From Microcoleus sp. FACHB-61 (GTDB taxonomy: Bacteria; Cyanobacteriota; Cyanobacteriia; Cyanobacteriales; Microcoleaceae): DNA of 64,000 bases. Positions 17,135-28,193 of the stretch are shown in pieces. The notes under the pieces are model-generated. The model saw nothing but the letters and a program-made list of their open reading frames with translations. It did not search any database and had not been told where the DNA came from. Numbering within the stretch: the stretch's first letter is position 1; each line of letters starts with the position of its first letter. A program made the translations under genes and the position numbers. The stretch spans positions 18,184-82,183 of the forward strand of contig JACJNY010000044.1 in the NCBI GenBank assembly GCA_014695295.1. Direction: 5' to 3'.

Positions 17135-17812
17135 ATGACTTATTATACGCCAACTCCCGACCCGGAACCGCAAAATCAGATCGCAAATTCCCCAAATCCT
17201 GAAATAAACGATCGTCCAATTAGCGACAACCAGGCAAATATTTTAACAGGCGAATCTTTGGTTGATTTGCGGCTGTACAACCAATCAAATTTCGATCGGG
17301 GAAGGCCCGGTTGGCTAATTTTGGTTTGGTGGTTGGTGCAGGCGATCGCATTTCCCCTCACTCCACACCCTTTTAACGGCATCAGAAGCGGGTTGTTGCG
17401 GTTATTTGGAGCGAAAATAGGTTGTGGTGTGATTATCCGCCCTACGGCTCGTTTTACCTATCCTTGGAAAATTGAAATCGGAGACTACAGTTGGATCGGA
17501 GATGATGTTGTATTGTACAGTCTCGATCGAATTGCGATCGGCAAACACTGCGTCATTTCTCAAAAAAGTTACCTCTGCACCGGCACTCACGACCCCCAAG
17601 ACCCCGCCTTTGGCTTAATAACAGCATCTGTGATCGTTAATAACGGCGTTTGGATTGCCGCCGACTGCTTCATTGGCCCTGGTGTCGAAATCGGTGCAAA
17701 TGCCTTAATTGGAGCTCGCAGCAGCGTCTTTAAAAATATGCCTGCTGGCTTTGTTTGTACGGGTAGTCCCTGTCGTCCGCGCGATCGGCGAGAAATTAAC
17801 AAAAGTTTGTAG
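17135..17812 (+). CDS. WcaF-like hexapeptide-repeat acetyltransferase
   Basis: A 225-residue protein. An N-terminal ~75-residue region (LRLYNQSNFDRGRPGW...) matches the segment before the left-handed beta-helix of colanic-acid WcaF-type O-acetyltransferases. Hexapeptide repeats follow (IGDYSWIGDDVVLYSLDRI, then GNALIGARSSVFKNMP), with the catalytic His in the TGTHDPQDPAF loop. It probably acetylates an exopolysaccharide sugar made by the nearby GT2 enzymes. HpsU-type hormogonium polysaccharide acetyltransferases look similar, but I do not assert that name. The final codons and stop lie in a 25-bp direct repeat. Confidence 0.85.
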   Translation: MTYYTPTPDPEPQNQIANSPNPEINDRPISDNQANILTGESLVDLRLYNQSNFDRGRPGWLILVWWLVQAIAFPLTPHPFNGIRSGLLRLFGAKIGCGVIIRPTARFTYPWKIEIGDYSWIGDDVVLYSLDRIAIGKHCVISQKSYLCTGTHDPQDPAFGLITASVIVNNGVWIAADCFIGPGVEIGANALIGARSSVFKNMPAGFVCTGSPCRPRDRREINKSL

Positions 17813-17856
17813 TATGGACTTCAATCTTGTCAAAAGTTCGTAGTAAGGACTTAAAT
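17801..17856. repeat. Direct repeat AAAAGTTYGTAGTAWGGACTT, two copies
   Basis: Copies at 17801-17825 and 17832-17856 differ at a few positions. The first supplies the stop codon (TAG) of the acetyltransferase. Related sequence (AAGTTCGTTGTAACGAG, TACTAAGGACTTTAG) occurs at 26370-26430. Confidence 0.75.
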
Positions 17857-18163
17857 TTTTTCTTTTCCAACTGTGAAAACGCGAGTTAAACAAATTTTAA
17901 GCCCAAATAGAGCATCGAACTCGCTTTATATGCAGCTTGGGCGTCATGTTTTATCCTTACCAGCGAACAAATCTATAAGATATATAGCAACCGCCAAGGT
18001 TATTAGGACGTTTACGTTGGGAGTAAGTTGTTACTATCCCTTCAGTCGTTGCTTTATCGGTGACAGCATTAGTCACTAAATAATCAACTTCTGTCTGGAA
18101 CGAAAAAGTCGGATCATTCATAACGATAGCTATTGATAACCAAAGAGACATTGCGCCGGGAAA
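17857..18163. other. Intergenic gap between convergent genes
   Basis: No supported gene. A minus-strand frame at 17957-18151 has no recognisable domain and no ribosome-binding site. No clear terminator was seen. Confidence 0.35.
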
Positions 18164-19492
18164 CTAAGCAGCTTGACAAGCTTGTGCCCGAATAGGAATT
18201 TCAATGACAAATTCTATGCCTCTTCCTGATACAGGCTGGCAGTATAATCTTCCCCCATGCTTTTCAACGATAATTTGGTAACTGATAGATAACCCCAACC
18301 CAGTTCCTTTACCGATAGGTTTGGTGGTAAAAAAAGGATCGAATAGCTTGGGTTCTATGGTTTCGCAAACTCCTCGACCGTTGTCACTAATATAAATTGC
18401 CACCCAATTATCGTCAATTACTTTTGTACAAATCCGGATGCGGTTCGGGTGTTGTTTGATTTCTGCAAAGGAACGCTGCTGATTAGATTCATCCAAAGCA
18501 TCAATGGCATTAGAAATAATATTCATGAACACTTGATTGAGTTGTCCGGCATGGCATTCTACTTGTGGAAGCAGACCGTAGTCTTTTATTATTGTAATCT
18601 CAGGATGCTCGGGTTTTGCTTTTAAACGATGATGCAGGATGGTGAGTGTACTATCAATTCCTTCATGGATATTTACTGCTTTCACCTCTGCCTCATCCAC
18701 GCGAGAAAAAATTCGCATAGACTTGACAATCTCCTGGATGCGGTGCGTTCCTAAATTGATTGAGTTAAGAACTTTTATAAAATCTTCCTCCATAAATTCC
18801 AGTTCTATTTCATCCATTGCTGCTTGAATCCGAGGGGTGGGATTTACATAATCTTCTTGATAGAGGTGTATAATTTTTAGTAAATTATGAGCGTATTCTT
18901 GGGCATAACCCAGATTGCCCGAGATAAAATTTATCGGGTTATTAATTTCATGAGCAATCCCAGCAGCCATTTGCCCTAAGCCGGACATTTTCTCGCTTTG
19001 GATTAACTTAATTTGCATTAATTGCAAATCATCATAGGCTCGGCTTACTTCTCGAACTTTTTGCTCCAATAACGTATTTTTTTCCTCTAATTTCTCAGCT
19101 AGAACATGAAGCTTTAAATGCAGCTTGACGCGAGCTAATACTTCCTCCTGTTGGAAGGGTTTGGTAATATAATCTACAGCCCCTAGCTGAAAACCTTCAA
19201 CTTTATTAGCGGTATCTGAGAGAGCCGTCATAAATATAATGGGAATCTGTTTAGTTTCTGGATTAGCCTGTAATCGACGACAGGTTTCAAATCCATCAAT
19301 CTCTGGCATCATGACATCTAGCAAAATTAAATCTGGTAGAGCATATTTGACTCGCTCTAGTGCCATCTTTCCAGATTTCGCAACCCGAACTTCAAATCCT
19401 TCCTGACTTAAGGCATCAGATAAAACACCCAAGTTGGCGGAATTGTCATCAACTATAAGAATTGTACCATTTGGTTGAATTTCTAAATTCAT
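18164..19492 (-). CDS. Response regulator-histidine kinase hybrid
   Basis: A 442-residue cytosolic protein with an N-terminal receiver domain (ILIVDDN at about 11-17, phospho-acceptor in LILLDVMMPEIDG, KPF near residue 111). A short coiled coil leads to a histidine kinase with H-box AAGIAHEINNPINF, N-box NQVFMNIISNAIDAL, G1 SDNGRGV and G2 GKGTGLGLS. This order (REC then HK) is typical of cyanobacterial regulators downstream of a sensory kinase. It starts 5 bp after the stop of the giant PAS kinase, so both are on one transcript and the receiver probably takes phosphate from that kinase. The output target is unknown. Confidence 0.93.
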   Translation of the reverse strand: MNLEIQPNGTILIVDDNSANLGVLSDALSQEGFEVRVAKSGKMALERVKYALPDLILLDVMMPEIDGFETCRRLQANPETKQIPIIFMTALSDTANKVEGFQLGAVDYITKPFQQEEVLARVKLHLKLHVLAEKLEEKNTLLEQKVREVSRAYDDLQLMQIKLIQSEKMSGLGQMAAGIAHEINNPINFISGNLGYAQEYAHNLLKIIHLYQEDYVNPTPRIQAAMDEIELEFMEEDFIKVLNSINLGTHRIQEIVKSMRIFSRVDEAEVKAVNIHEGIDSTLTILHHRLKAKPEHPEITIIKDYGLLPQVECHAGQLNQVFMNIISNAIDALDESNQQRSFAEIKQHPNRIRICTKVIDDNWVAIYISDNGRGVCETIEPKLFDPFFTTKPIGKGTGLGLSISYQIIVEKHGGRLYCQPVSGRGIEFVIEIPIRAQACQAA

Positions 19493-19497
19493 AAACC

Positions 19498-22400
19498 TTA
19501 TTTGTAGGATTGAATAAAGGTTAAAATCTCTTCGTCTTGAAAGTCCTTTGCCATCTGATGCAATCTTTGAGCAAAGGGAATGTATTTGGGATCGATTTCT
19601 TCAAGTAATACCGCCTGCTTAACTATTTCTAGGAAGTTTCCTTTCATGACCAGCTCGTATAGTATTTCCATTTCCCTAGCAGGCGGGGCAATTAGCTCAT
19701 TCGTGTCTGAGCCGATCGCGACTGGAGCTTCATTAGCTTCGTAAAGCCATTCTAAATCAAGATACTGTTGCAATTTTTGTAGGAGTTCCGTTGCCTGAAT
19801 AGGTTTGGGAATAAAGGTGTTACCTCCTGCTTCTAAACTTCTGTATTGATCGGTTTCAAATACGCTGGCCGAAGAGACAATAATCACGGTGTCTTTGAAA
19901 TTTTCCGATTCTCGAACCCGCTTAATCACCTCGAAGCCATCTAGTTCGGGCATTAATAGGTCGGTAACAATTAAATCTGGCTGCACCTCTAGAATTTTTT
20001 CCCAGCCTTCCTGCCCATCGTTCGCTTCAAACACCTCAAAGCCGATCGGACTGAGCAAATTGTTAATTACCGAACGGTTAGCCCATTTGTCATCAATAAC
20101 CACAATCTTAGGTTGGCGGTCTTTGATGCCGATAATCTGCCCGTGATGGTCGATTTGAGAGGTCTTTACCCATTCATCGGCTTGAGGCAGACTAACATCA
20201 AACCAGAAAATACTACCAACATTCATCTCACTTTGAACCTGGATGCTACTGCCCATTAGTTCTACAATCCTTTGACTAATTGCCAATCCCAGCCCGGTGC
20301 CCTCCGTCTGCCGTTTGCGATCTCCAACCTGCTCGAAGGGCTGAAAGATAGCTTGGAGTTGCTCTTGGGGAATGCCGGTACCTGTATCGCGTACTTCAAA
20401 GCGAATTTTTTCTTCTGTTGCAAAACTGACTATAAAAGTAACACTGCCCTCATCCGTAAATTTAATAGCGTTGCTCAAAAGATTAAATAACACTTGTCGC
20501 AAGCGTTTTTCATCCGCACGAATACCGATCGGGAGTTCGGGGCTTGATGGAAAATGGAACTGAATTCCCTTAATTTCAGCTCGGATGCGACACATTTCTG
20601 CTACACCTTGCAGGAACGCCGGGAAATGAAAATCTGTGGGCATGAGTTCCACTTTCTGCGCTTCAATCTTCGACAAATCGAGAATATCATTGATTAAGGT
20701 TAGTAAATGCGAACCGCACTGATAAATAACATCAATGCGCGATCGCTCTTCTTCATTCAAGGCTTTGGAACGCTGAAGAATCTGCGCGTAGCCCATAATG
20801 CCATTAAGCGGAGTTCGCAACTCGTGGCTCATGTTGGCAAGGAATTCACTTTTGGCCCGACTAGCTGCTTCTGCAGCTTCCCTGGCTTTTGCCTGTACGA
20901 TTTCTGTTTGTTTGCGATCGTGGATATCGGTGCAAGTGCCAACCCACTCCCGGAGGCTGCCATCTTCATTTAGAATTGGCACCCCTCTAGCTTGAAAATA
21001 ACGATAGTTTCCATCCGCTCCCCGGAGTCGATATTCTATGTCATACACGCTGTTCGTTTGCGCTGCTTCCATCCACACCTGAATTGTTCGTTCGAGATCG
21101 TCCGGGTGAATTGCCTCTAACCAGCCAGAACCAACGACCTCAGCTTCGGTTTGTCCGGTGTAAGCTCTCAGACTCGGTTGATCTGGGGATCTTCCTTCAG
21201 CATCCGCTGTCCAGACAATTTGGGACGTAGCAGCGATTAGCGATCGATAGCGTTCTTCGCTTTGTTTGATCGCATCTTCGGCTTGTTTGCGATCGTGGAT
21301 ATCGGTGCAAGTGCCAACCCACTCCCGGATGCTGCCATCTTCATTCAGAATTGGCACCCCTCTAGCTTGAAAATAACGATAGTTTCCGTCTGAAGAGCGG
21401 AGTGGATATTCTATCTCAAACAGGCTTTTCGTTTGCACTGCTTCCATCCACACCTGAATTGTTCGTTCGCGATCGTCCGGGTGAATTGCATCTAACCAGC
21501 CAAAACCAACCACCTCAGCCTCGGTTTGTCCGGTGTAAGCTCTCATACTCGGTGTATCCTGGCATCTTCCTTCAGCATCCGTTGTCCAGACAATTTGGGA
21601 CGTAGCAGCGATTAGCGATCGATAGCGTTCTTCGCTTTGTTTGATAGCATCTTCGGCTTGTTTGCGATCGTGGATATCGGTGCAAGTGCCGACCCACTCC
21701 CGGATGCTGCCATCTTCATTCAGAATTGGTACCCCTCTAGCTTGAAAATAACGATAGTTTCCATCCGCTCCCCGGATTCGATATTCTATGTCATACAGGC
21801 TTCTCGTTTTCACTGCTTCCATCCAGACCTGATTCGTTCGTTCGCAATCGTCCGGGTGAATTGCATCTAACCAGCGCAAACCAATTACCTCAGCTTCCGT
21901 TTGTCCGGTGTAAGCTCTCCAACTCGGTAGATCCGGGCATCTTCCTTCAGCATCCGCTGTCCAGGCAATTTGGGATGTGGCAACTATTAGCGATCTATAG
22001 CGTTCTTCGCTTTGTTTGATAGCATCTTCGGCTTGTTTGCGATCGTGGATATCGGTGCAAGTGCCAACCCACTCCCGGAGGCTGCCATCTTCATTTAGAA
22101 TTGGCACCCCTCTAGCTTGAAAATAACGATAGTTTCCATCCGCTCCCCGGAGTCGATATTCTATGTCATACAGGCTGTTCGTTTGCGCTGCTTCCATCCA
22201 CACCTGATTCGTTCGCTCGATATCGTCCGGGTGAATTGCATCTAACCAGCCCAAACCAATTACCTCAGCTTCGGTTTGTCCGGTGTAAGCTCTCAGACTC
22301 GGTATATCTGGGTTTCTTCCTTCACCATCCGCTGTCCAGACAATTTGGGACGTAGCAGCGATTAGCGAACGATAGCGTTCTTCGCTTTGTTTTAGAGCAT

Positions 22401-25400
22401 CTTCGGCTTGTTTGCGATCGTGGATATCGCTACAAGTGCCAATCCATTCCTGGAGGCTGCCATCTTCATCAAGAATTGGTACGCCTCTAAGTTGAAAATA
22501 ACGATAGTTTCCATCCGCTCCCCGGATTCGATATTGTACGTCATACAGGGTTTTCGTTTGCACTGCTTCCATCCACACCTGAGTCGTTCGTTCGCGATCG
22601 TCCGGGTGAATTGCATCTAACCAGCCAAAACCATCAGCCATCTCAGCTTCGGTTTGTCCGGTGTAAGCTCTCCAACCCGGTTGATCCACGCATCTTCCTT
22701 CAGCATCCGCTGTCCAGACAAGTTGGGACGTAGCAGCGATTAGCGAACGATAGCGTCCTTCGCTTTGTTTGATAGCATCTTCGGCTTGTTTGCGATCGCT
22801 AATGTCATTATTAATTTCGAGTTGGGCACAAGGCTTTCCTTCCCCGTCGCGCTGTAATGTCCAGCGACTTGCCACAATAATATGCCGACCATCACTGGTG
22901 GTGTGCTGCAGTTCTCCTTCCCAACTTGCCTGCTGAAAAAACTCTGCCGTTACGGTTTCTAACGGTTGAGGGAAGACGGTTTCTAAGAATGTGTGAATGT
23001 ACTGCCCGAATACTTCCGCTTTTGTCCAACCATAGAGCTTTTCTGCACCTTGGTTCCAGTAGATGATGCGGTCATCCATATCGCGAATAATGATACCATC
23101 GCTGGCTAAGTCCAGTATTTCTAGGGTTTGACGGAGTGTTTGCTCGACTTTTTTGCGATCGCTAATATCTCGTGTTGTGGCGATGATGCCGAGGATATTG
23201 CCCTGATTATCCCGCCAAGGAGCCTTTGTAGTAAAAAAGGTCGTAGGGCTTTCATCATCAGAAGAAATATCTTCCTCGTAAGTCTCAGTGATTCCTGCTG
23301 CCATGATGTGGCGATCTTTTGCCATAAGTTCACGGGCACTGTCAGGCGACATTAATTCTAAATCATCTTTGCCGATGATTTCCTCAACTGGCTTGCCTAA
23401 GAAGTTTGCCAAATTGGAGTTAATGGCAACATAACGCCCTTCCCGGTCTTTAACGACAATGAAGTCGGGTGTACTTTCCAAAATAGAGTTTAGCAGTGCG
23501 TTGCGATCGCGCAGCTCAGCTTCGGCTTTTTTGCGATCGTTAATGTTTCGTGCTATGCCGATGATGCCGAGGATATTGCTGTGATTATCCCGCCAAGGAG
23601 CTTTTGTAGTGAAAAAAGTCGCGGTTTTTTTACCGTCAGAGACATCTTCCTCGTAAGTCTCACTGATGCCTGCTGCCATGACTTGACGATCTTTTGCCAT
23701 AATTGCACAGGCACTGTCAGGCGGCAGTAATTCCAAATCATCTTTGCCGATGATTTCCTCAATTGGCTTGCCCATGAAGTTTGCCAAATTCGAGTTAAGG
23801 GCAACATGACGCCCTTCCCGATCTTTAACGAAAATGAAGTCGGGTGTACTTTCCAAAATAGAGTTTAGCAGTGCGTTGCGATCGCGCAGCGCAGCTTGCT
23901 GTTGGCGCAGAGCTTCTTCAGCTTGTTTGCGATCGGTAATATCTGTATTAGCCCCAACCCATTCTCGAATTGAACCATCCGCGTTCAGAATTGGTACACC
24001 ACGACAACTCATGTAGCGATATTCCCCGTCATGACGGCGCCTACGAAATTCAACTTCATAGAGCGAGCCATTGGTCAAGGCAGCCGACCAGACGCTAGCA
24101 ACATGAGCGCGATCGTCTGGATGGATAGCGTTGAGCCAACCCCAACCCTTGTATTCATCAAATGTTTGTCCCGTAAATGCACTGCAACCGGGTTGCTCGG
24201 TGACAAGTTCGCCGTTGGCATTGGTGTTCCAAATAATTTGAGCGCTAGCTTCAACCAGAGAACGAAATCGTTCTTCGCTTTGTTTGAGGACATCTTCTGC
24301 GGTTTTGCGATCGCGAATATCCCGTGTAATAGTGGCTATTCCTACGGGTTCATTAGTCTCTGGATGGTTGACCAGAAATAGGGTGCAATCTACCGCGATG
24401 GGTTGACCTGTGACGAAATGTCTGAAGCGGAAATCACTCCGCCAACTTCCCTCTTTCATCACTGCAGGCAGAATAGACTGCTGTACCAAGCCCAAATCTT
24501 CTGGCATGAAGAAGTCGGTAATGTGTTTGGTTCGGGCTTCGTCCAAACTACTGAGTCCAACCAAATCCAGACCAGCCTGATTCACGAGTAGAGGGCGACC
24601 ATCTGTTGAGGCAACGCCAATAAAGTCACTGCTGTTCTCGATCGTTGTAACAAGCAATTGCCGCTCTTCCTCAGCTTTTTTGCGATCGCGAATATCCCGC
24701 ACAATAGTGGAGATAAACTCGACTTCGCCCGCTTCGTTTTTGTGAACGATCAAAACCTGGGAGACTGGAACTTCTTGCCCATCGCGTGACAAAAACAGGA
24801 TTTCACCAGCCCAGCTACCCTCTCGTAAGGCGGTTGGAAAGGCTTCGTTGTGGAATTTTGCCCTTACCGAGGGAGCTAACACAGAATCTATACTAAACGA
24901 AGAGAGTGCTTCTTCTGGGGACATCCCCAGCAATTTCTGTCCGGCTTTGTTGATGTAGACGCTATGCCCAGTCGCATCCGCAACTCCTACTAAGTCGGAA
25001 GTTGCTTCCAAAATTGCCGTCAGTCGTGCCTGCTCTTTCTCTGCCCGCTTGCGATCGCTAATTTCAACCACAATCCCACCAACACCAAAAACCAGGCCAT
25101 TTTCGTCCAGCAAAGGATAGTAAGATGCTTGCCAGTAGCGGACGATACCTGGTTGTTTCGGCGTTTCACCCACTAATTCATAGTCGAGAATTGGCTTGCC
25201 TGTATCCAGAATGCCTTGCAGCATCGGTTCCAGAGTCGGAGCCAATTCTGGCAGCACTTCACGCACTGACCTACCAATATGGTCTGCCACACAAACGCCA
25301 TTGGTTTCTGCCAAAACTTCGTTAATTTGGACGTACCGGAGTTGGCGGTCAAAAATCAGCATTCCGGCGTTTGCACCTGCAAAAAAAGCGTCGAAGTGAG

Positions 25401-25473
25401 CCTGCCGCAATACCTGTGCTGTTGTGCTCTCTTGCTGTGGCGGTTGGGTTTTCTCTGGTGGGAATTTGCTCAT
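19498..25473 (-). CDS. Hybrid histidine kinase with twelve PAS domains
   Basis: A 1991-residue soluble sensor. Twelve consecutive PAS/PAC units, each ending in a DRK(K/Q)(A/T)E-type linker, occupy about residues 20-1530. Then come HisKA ([10 protein letters not shown], His near 1549), the ATPase ([25 protein letters not shown]), a receiver (VVIDDKW; Asp in [13 protein letters not shown] near 1838) and a ~90-residue tail. PAS units 8-12 are nearly identical, and units 5 and 6 are close copies. No membrane segment is present, so the signal is intracellular (light, redox or a small ligand). I cannot identify chromophore-binding residues, such as the LOV Cys motif. It is co-transcribed with the REC-HK gene downstream. 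Confidence 0.95.
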   Translation of the reverse strand: MSKFPPEKTQPPQQESTTAQVLRQAHFDAFFAGANAGMLIFDRQLRYVQINEVLAETNGVCVADHIGRSVREVLPELAPTLEPMLQGILDTGKPILDYELVGETPKQPGIVRYWQASYYPLLDENGLVFGVGGIVVEISDRKRAEKEQARLTAILEATSDLVGVADATGHSVYINKAGQKLLGMSPEEALSSFSIDSVLAPSVRAKFHNEAFPTALREGSWAGEILFLSRDGQEVPVSQVLIVHKNEAGEVEFISTIVRDIRDRKKAEEERQLLVTTIENSSDFIGVASTDGRPLLVNQAGLDLVGLSSLDEARTKHITDFFMPEDLGLVQQSILPAVMKEGSWRSDFRFRHFVTGQPIAVDCTLFLVNHPETNEPVGIATITRDIRDRKTAEDVLKQSEERFRSLVEASAQIIWNTNANGELVTEQPGCSAFTGQTFDEYKGWGWLNAIHPDDRAHVASVWSAALTNGSLYEVEFRRRRHDGEYRYMSCRGVPILNADGSIREWVGANTDITDRKQAEEALRQQQAALRDRNALLNSILESTPDFIFVKDREGRHVALNSNLANFMGKPIEEIIGKDDLELLPPDSACAIMAKDRQVMAAGISETYEEDVSDGKKTATFFTTKAPWRDNHSNILGIIGIARNINDRKKAEAELRDRNALLNSILESTPDFIVVKDREGRYVAINSNLANFLGKPVEEIIGKDDLELMSPDSARELMAKDRHIMAAGITETYEEDISSDDESPTTFFTTKAPWRDNQGNILGIIATTRDISDRKKVEQTLRQTLEILDLASDGIIIRDMDDRIIYWNQGAEKLYGWTKAEVFGQYIHTFLETVFPQPLETVTAEFFQQASWEGELQHTTSDGRHIIVASRWTLQRDGEGKPCAQLEINNDISDRKQAEDAIKQSEGRYRSLIAATSQLVWTADAEGRCVDQPGWRAYTGQTEAEMADGFGWLDAIHPDDRERTTQVWMEAVQTKTLYDVQYRIRGADGNYRYFQLRGVPILDEDGSLQEWIGTCSDIHDRKQAEDALKQSEERYRSLIAATSQIVWTADGEGRNPDIPSLRAYTGQTEAEVIGLGWLDAIHPDDIERTNQVWMEAAQTNSLYDIEYRLRGADGNYRYFQARGVPILNEDGSLREWVGTCTDIHDRKQAEDAIKQSEERYRSLIVATSQIAWTADAEGRCPDLPSWRAYTGQTEAEVIGLRWLDAIHPDDCERTNQVWMEAVKTRSLYDIEYRIRGADGNYRYFQARGVPILNEDGSIREWVGTCTDIHDRKQAEDAIKQSEERYRSLIAATSQIVWTTDAEGRCQDTPSMRAYTGQTEAEVVGFGWLDAIHPDDRERTIQVWMEAVQTKSLFEIEYPLRSSDGNYRYFQARGVPILNEDGSIREWVGTCTDIHDRKQAEDAIKQSEERYRSLIAATSQIVWTADAEGRSPDQPSLRAYTGQTEAEVVGSGWLEAIHPDDLERTIQVWMEAAQTNSVYDIEYRLRGADGNYRYFQARGVPILNEDGSLREWVGTCTDIHDRKQTEIVQAKAREAAEAASRAKSEFLANMSHELRTPLNGIMGYAQILQRSKALNEEERSRIDVIYQCGSHLLTLINDILDLSKIEAQKVELMPTDFHFPAFLQGVAEMCRIRAEIKGIQFHFPSSPELPIGIRADEKRLRQVLFNLLSNAIKFTDEGSVTFIVSFATEEKIRFEVRDTGTGIPQEQLQAIFQPFEQVGDRKRQTEGTGLGLAISQRIVELMGSSIQVQSEMNVGSIFWFDVSLPQADEWVKTSQIDHHGQIIGIKDRQPKIVVIDDKWANRSVINNLLSPIGFEVFEANDGQEGWEKILEVQPDLIVTDLLMPELDGFEVIKRVRESENFKDTVIIVSSASVFETDQYRSLEAGGNTFIPKPIQATELLQKLQQYLDLEWLYEANEAPVAIGSDTNELIAPPAREMEILYELVMKGNFLEIVKQAVLLEEIDPKYIPFAQRLHQMAKDFQDEEILTFIQSYK
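20914..22791 (-). repeat. Five tandem 375-bp PAS-encoding repeats
   Basis: The landmark TTTGCGATCGTGGATATCGG starts at 20911, 21286, 21661, 22036 and 22411 (exact 375-bp steps), and a variant at 22789 (378 bp). Units share most bases, including silent positions, as expected from recent tandem duplication or gene conversion. PAS units 5 and 6 also repeat at 375 bp (GCGATCGC landmarks at 23503 and 23878). Confidence 0.95.
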
Positions 25474-26484
25474 GTTGGCTCGTGCATTTCAGATTTTATT
25501 CTACAACTTCTGTCGAATTGGGCGATCGTAATGTTTTCGTTCCCTGCAATTTGGGTACTGAAGAAAAGGTTCAGTAGCGCGACCCTTAGGCTTTCAATCT
25601 GCGATCTATGTATCCCCTGCGACACTATTTTCCTTAATTATTCGGATCGATCGCGCTGAATTTCTATTGCTCATCAATTCTATCGGTAGAACATTGGTGA
25701 CAACATAAGCTAGGGAAGCATTTGTCAATCAGTAATTCTGCTGATAATTTACTCAGATTTTGCGTGGAAAACTTAGATGTGGGCGATCGAGGAATCATGC
25801 CGATCGCCATATCTATGCCCGCCCCCAAATCGCGAATTTTTCACTCCTAAACAAGCAGTGTTTTCAGTAATTTTACTGATTGACAAATGCAACTAAGTCT
25901 TATTTTGTCAGCCATGTCGGTAGAATGTTAACTATTCTTGGAACGTTCTCAATTTTAGCTATTATATCCATGAAATTTTCAGTTAGATATTCTCAGATAT
26001 AAACAGGACTGACGAACTGGCACAGTGGTAGCAATATCTCTCGCACCCGTTAAAGTTATTGTAATACTTCGATATTTGAGTTGTCCATTTAAATAGTCAT
26101 TGAAGAATCTCTGCTTAAGCTTATAATTGGACTTTTACAAAAAATCAGTTGCAAGTATGATAAAATCGAATAAAGTTAACTTTGACTAAAGTTAGTAGGG
26201 TTGGCTTTAATAATAGATGATTCTGGTTTCTAGAAAAAGTGGCACACTAACCGCAGGAATGGGAAGACAATGTATCCGAGAAATTTGCAAAACTGATAAC
26301 GGCGTAGTCTGAGTAATCGCACATCTATGTAAGGGCTTCAGTTTTTTCTTACCCTGAAAACCCATCTAAAGTTCGTTGTAACGAGTTTAGTCCTTTATTT
26401 CTTCACTTGATACTAAGGACTTTAGCCCTTACTACCAAATGCTTAAAGTCTGATCCCAACAAAATATTATTTACCGAAACTAAA
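25474..26484. other. Long intergenic region with MITE-like element
   Basis: About 1 kb between divergent genes without a convincing coding region. It holds an 18-bp terminal-inverted-repeat element (25718-25890), an imperfect palindrome AGTTAACTTTGACTAAAGTT near 26175, and at 26365-26445 dispersed-repeat sequence (ACTAAGGACTTTAG...). Promoters for the PAS kinase and the channel gene must lie here but were not assigned. Confidence 0.5.
25718..25890. mobile_element. MITE-like element with 18-bp perfect inverted repeats
   Basis: GCATTTGTCAATCAGTAA at 25718-25735 is matched exactly in inverted orientation at 25873-25890. Imperfect similarity (ATAAG-CTTAG type) continues outward for about 12 bp on each side. 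The 173-bp interior has no reading frame of note. No transposase is present, so it would move only in trans. A target-site duplication is not evident. Confidence 0.6.
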
Positions 26485-27972
26485 TTGAATACAATACCTG
26501 AAGAATTATTGACACAAATCTCCCAACTGTTTACAGCGACCTTATTTAAAATAGGTGATAATCCTGTATCGCTGCAGTCAATTGTGGAACTGATTGTATT
26601 GTTCATAGCTATCCTCGTCATATCGCGTTCTTTTACTGGCTTTCTTAAGGAACGCTTGCTAGTGAGACTGGGAATTGACGAGGGAAACCGGGAAGCGATC
26701 GCCGTAATTATAGGGTATTTAATGGTAGCTTTGGGAGCGATCGTTGCCATCCAAAGTATCGGCTTCAACCTCGCTTCTTTTGCCGTAGTTGCGGGGGGGT
26801 TGGGAGTTGGAATTGGCTTCGGAATACAGGATTTAACAACCAATTTTGTCAGCGGCTTAACGCTGCTTTTAGATAGACCTGTGAAAGTCGGAGACTTTGT
26901 GGAATTAGAAGGATTAATGGGAATTGTCAAAAAAATCTCGATTCGATCGACCATCATCCAAACCAATGACGACTCCAGCGTCATAGTTCCCAACAGCAAC
27001 ATGATTAGCAACAAAATTGTTAACTGGAGTTACGAAAACTCGCTACTCTGTCTGCGAGTTCCCGTAGAAGTAGCTGAGAATAGTAACCCGCTGTTAGTAA
27101 CAGAAACTCTGTTAAATATTGCTTACGCGGAAGCAGGAGTTTTGTACAAACCGAATCCGAAAGTATTGTTTGTCGAGTTTGGCGATGATAGTTTTAAATT
27201 TGAACTTTTAGTTTGGACGGACAGGCCGACTGAAAGAGAAGTAATTAAAAGTTCTTTGAATTTTGCGATTGAATACAATTTCCGCCAGCAAAAAATCGAA
27301 TTTCCGTTCAATGACAGAGAAATATATTTGCAAAATCCCGAAGTTTTGTTGTCAATGTTCAACAAAAAAGAAACTGCTATTGACCTTACAAAAAGTTCTT
27401 ATGAAAACGAGCAAAAAATGTCGAATTTTGCAAATGAACAGAAAAAGCGATCGTCCCTTAGCTGTTTGCTGCGAGAGGTGGAATACTTTGAAAATCTGAC
27501 GGATCTCGAATTGCGGCAATTGATTGAAGTTGGATACCGCCAACGGCTGCGACCCCAAGAATTTTTATTTCGCGAAAACGACCCGGGAGATGCTTTTTAC
27601 ATGATTCTTTCCGGTTCAGTCGAAGTTTTTGTGGAAGCTATTGATAAACATCTGAATAACCTCGGTACGGGTAAGTTTTTGGGGGAACTTTCTTTGATGT
27701 TGGGAATCCCCAGAACTGCTTCGGTGAGAGCTTTGGAAGAAACAATTTTGTTTGCTATCAATAAAGAAGGATTCCAAAAAATTTTAACAGAACAGCCGGA
27801 TTTATCTGAACAGATTATTCAAGAGATAGTGAAACACAAAGAAGAGCTAAGCGAGAGACACCAGCAACTTCGAGAAATGGAATTGGTAGATGCAGCGGAA
27901 GACGATGAAAATCCAGTAGAATGGGTGAGAAAACGGCTCAAAAATCTATTTAGTGTGGAAAGTGAAAATTAA
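26485..27972 (+). CDS. MscS-like channel with cyclic-nucleotide-binding domain
   Basis: A protein of about 495 residues of the bacterial cyclic-nucleotide-gated (bCNG) branch of MscS channels. Membrane helices come first (LIVLFIAILVISRSF; IIGYLMVALGAIVAIQ). The pore helix and beta-domain block follows (VVAGGLGVGIGFGIQDLTTNFVSGLTLLLDRPVKVGD, VPNSNMISNKIVNW). A hydrophilic linker leads to a C-terminal cNMP domain with FLGELSLMLGIPRTASVRA, retaining the Glu and Arg that bind the ribose and phosphate. cAMP or cGMP may tune gating. The first in-frame start, TTG at 26407, lies in dispersed-repeat sequence, so I prefer TTG at 26485 (MNTIPEELL). Neither has a clear ribosome-binding site. Confidence 0.88.
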   Translation: MNTIPEELLTQISQLFTATLFKIGDNPVSLQSIVELIVLFIAILVISRSFTGFLKERLLVRLGIDEGNREAIAVIIGYLMVALGAIVAIQSIGFNLASFAVVAGGLGVGIGFGIQDLTTNFVSGLTLLLDRPVKVGDFVELEGLMGIVKKISIRSTIIQTNDDSSVIVPNSNMISNKIVNWSYENSLLCLRVPVEVAENSNPLLVTETLLNIAYAEAGVLYKPNPKVLFVEFGDDSFKFELLVWTDRPTEREVIKSSLNFAIEYNFRQQKIEFPFNDREIYLQNPEVLLSMFNKKETAIDLTKSSYENEQKMSNFANEQKKRSSLSCLLREVEYFENLTDLELRQLIEVGYRQRLRPQEFLFRENDPGDAFYMILSGSVEVFVEAIDKHLNNLGTGKFLGELSLMLGIPRTASVRALEETILFAINKEGFQKILTEQPDLSEQIIQEIVKHKEELSERHQQLREMELVDAAEDDENPVEWVRKRLKNLFSVESEN

Positions 27973-28004
27973 CCTAAACATTCCTGGACGCATCAACTAA
28001 TTCT

Positions 28005-28032
28005 GTAGGGTGCGCAATGCGCATCTTACCAC
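28005..28032. repeat. Palindromic GTAGGGTGCGCAATGCGC repeat
   Basis: The same hairpin-forming motif recurs at 39250-39272 and 61438-61464, and half copies occur at 3879-3923. It is a dispersed cyanobacterial-type intergenic palindrome. Confidence 0.7.
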
Positions 28033-28193
28033 AAGCTGTCCCGCATCTAAGTTGTATTTTTCGGGCGGGCGGGACACCCCACAAGAATTTCATAAAACTT
28101 GACTGTAAAATTTAGATGCGCCTGGGCTTACTCACCTAAATCAAAAGCGTGTAGGTATGCTAGCATTCACTGATAAAATTAATCATAATTTCT

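Noticed and set aside
17957..18151. 64-residue minus-strand frame just downstream of the REC-HK gene
   Set aside because: Tempting because it starts 12 bp after the kinase stop, but there is no ribosome-binding site, domain or membrane segment, and composition is spacer-like.
20914..22791. Possible CRISPR-like regular repeat spacing
   Set aside because: The regular 375-bp period is explained fully by tandem PAS coding units. No short repeats with unique spacers exist anywhere in the window.
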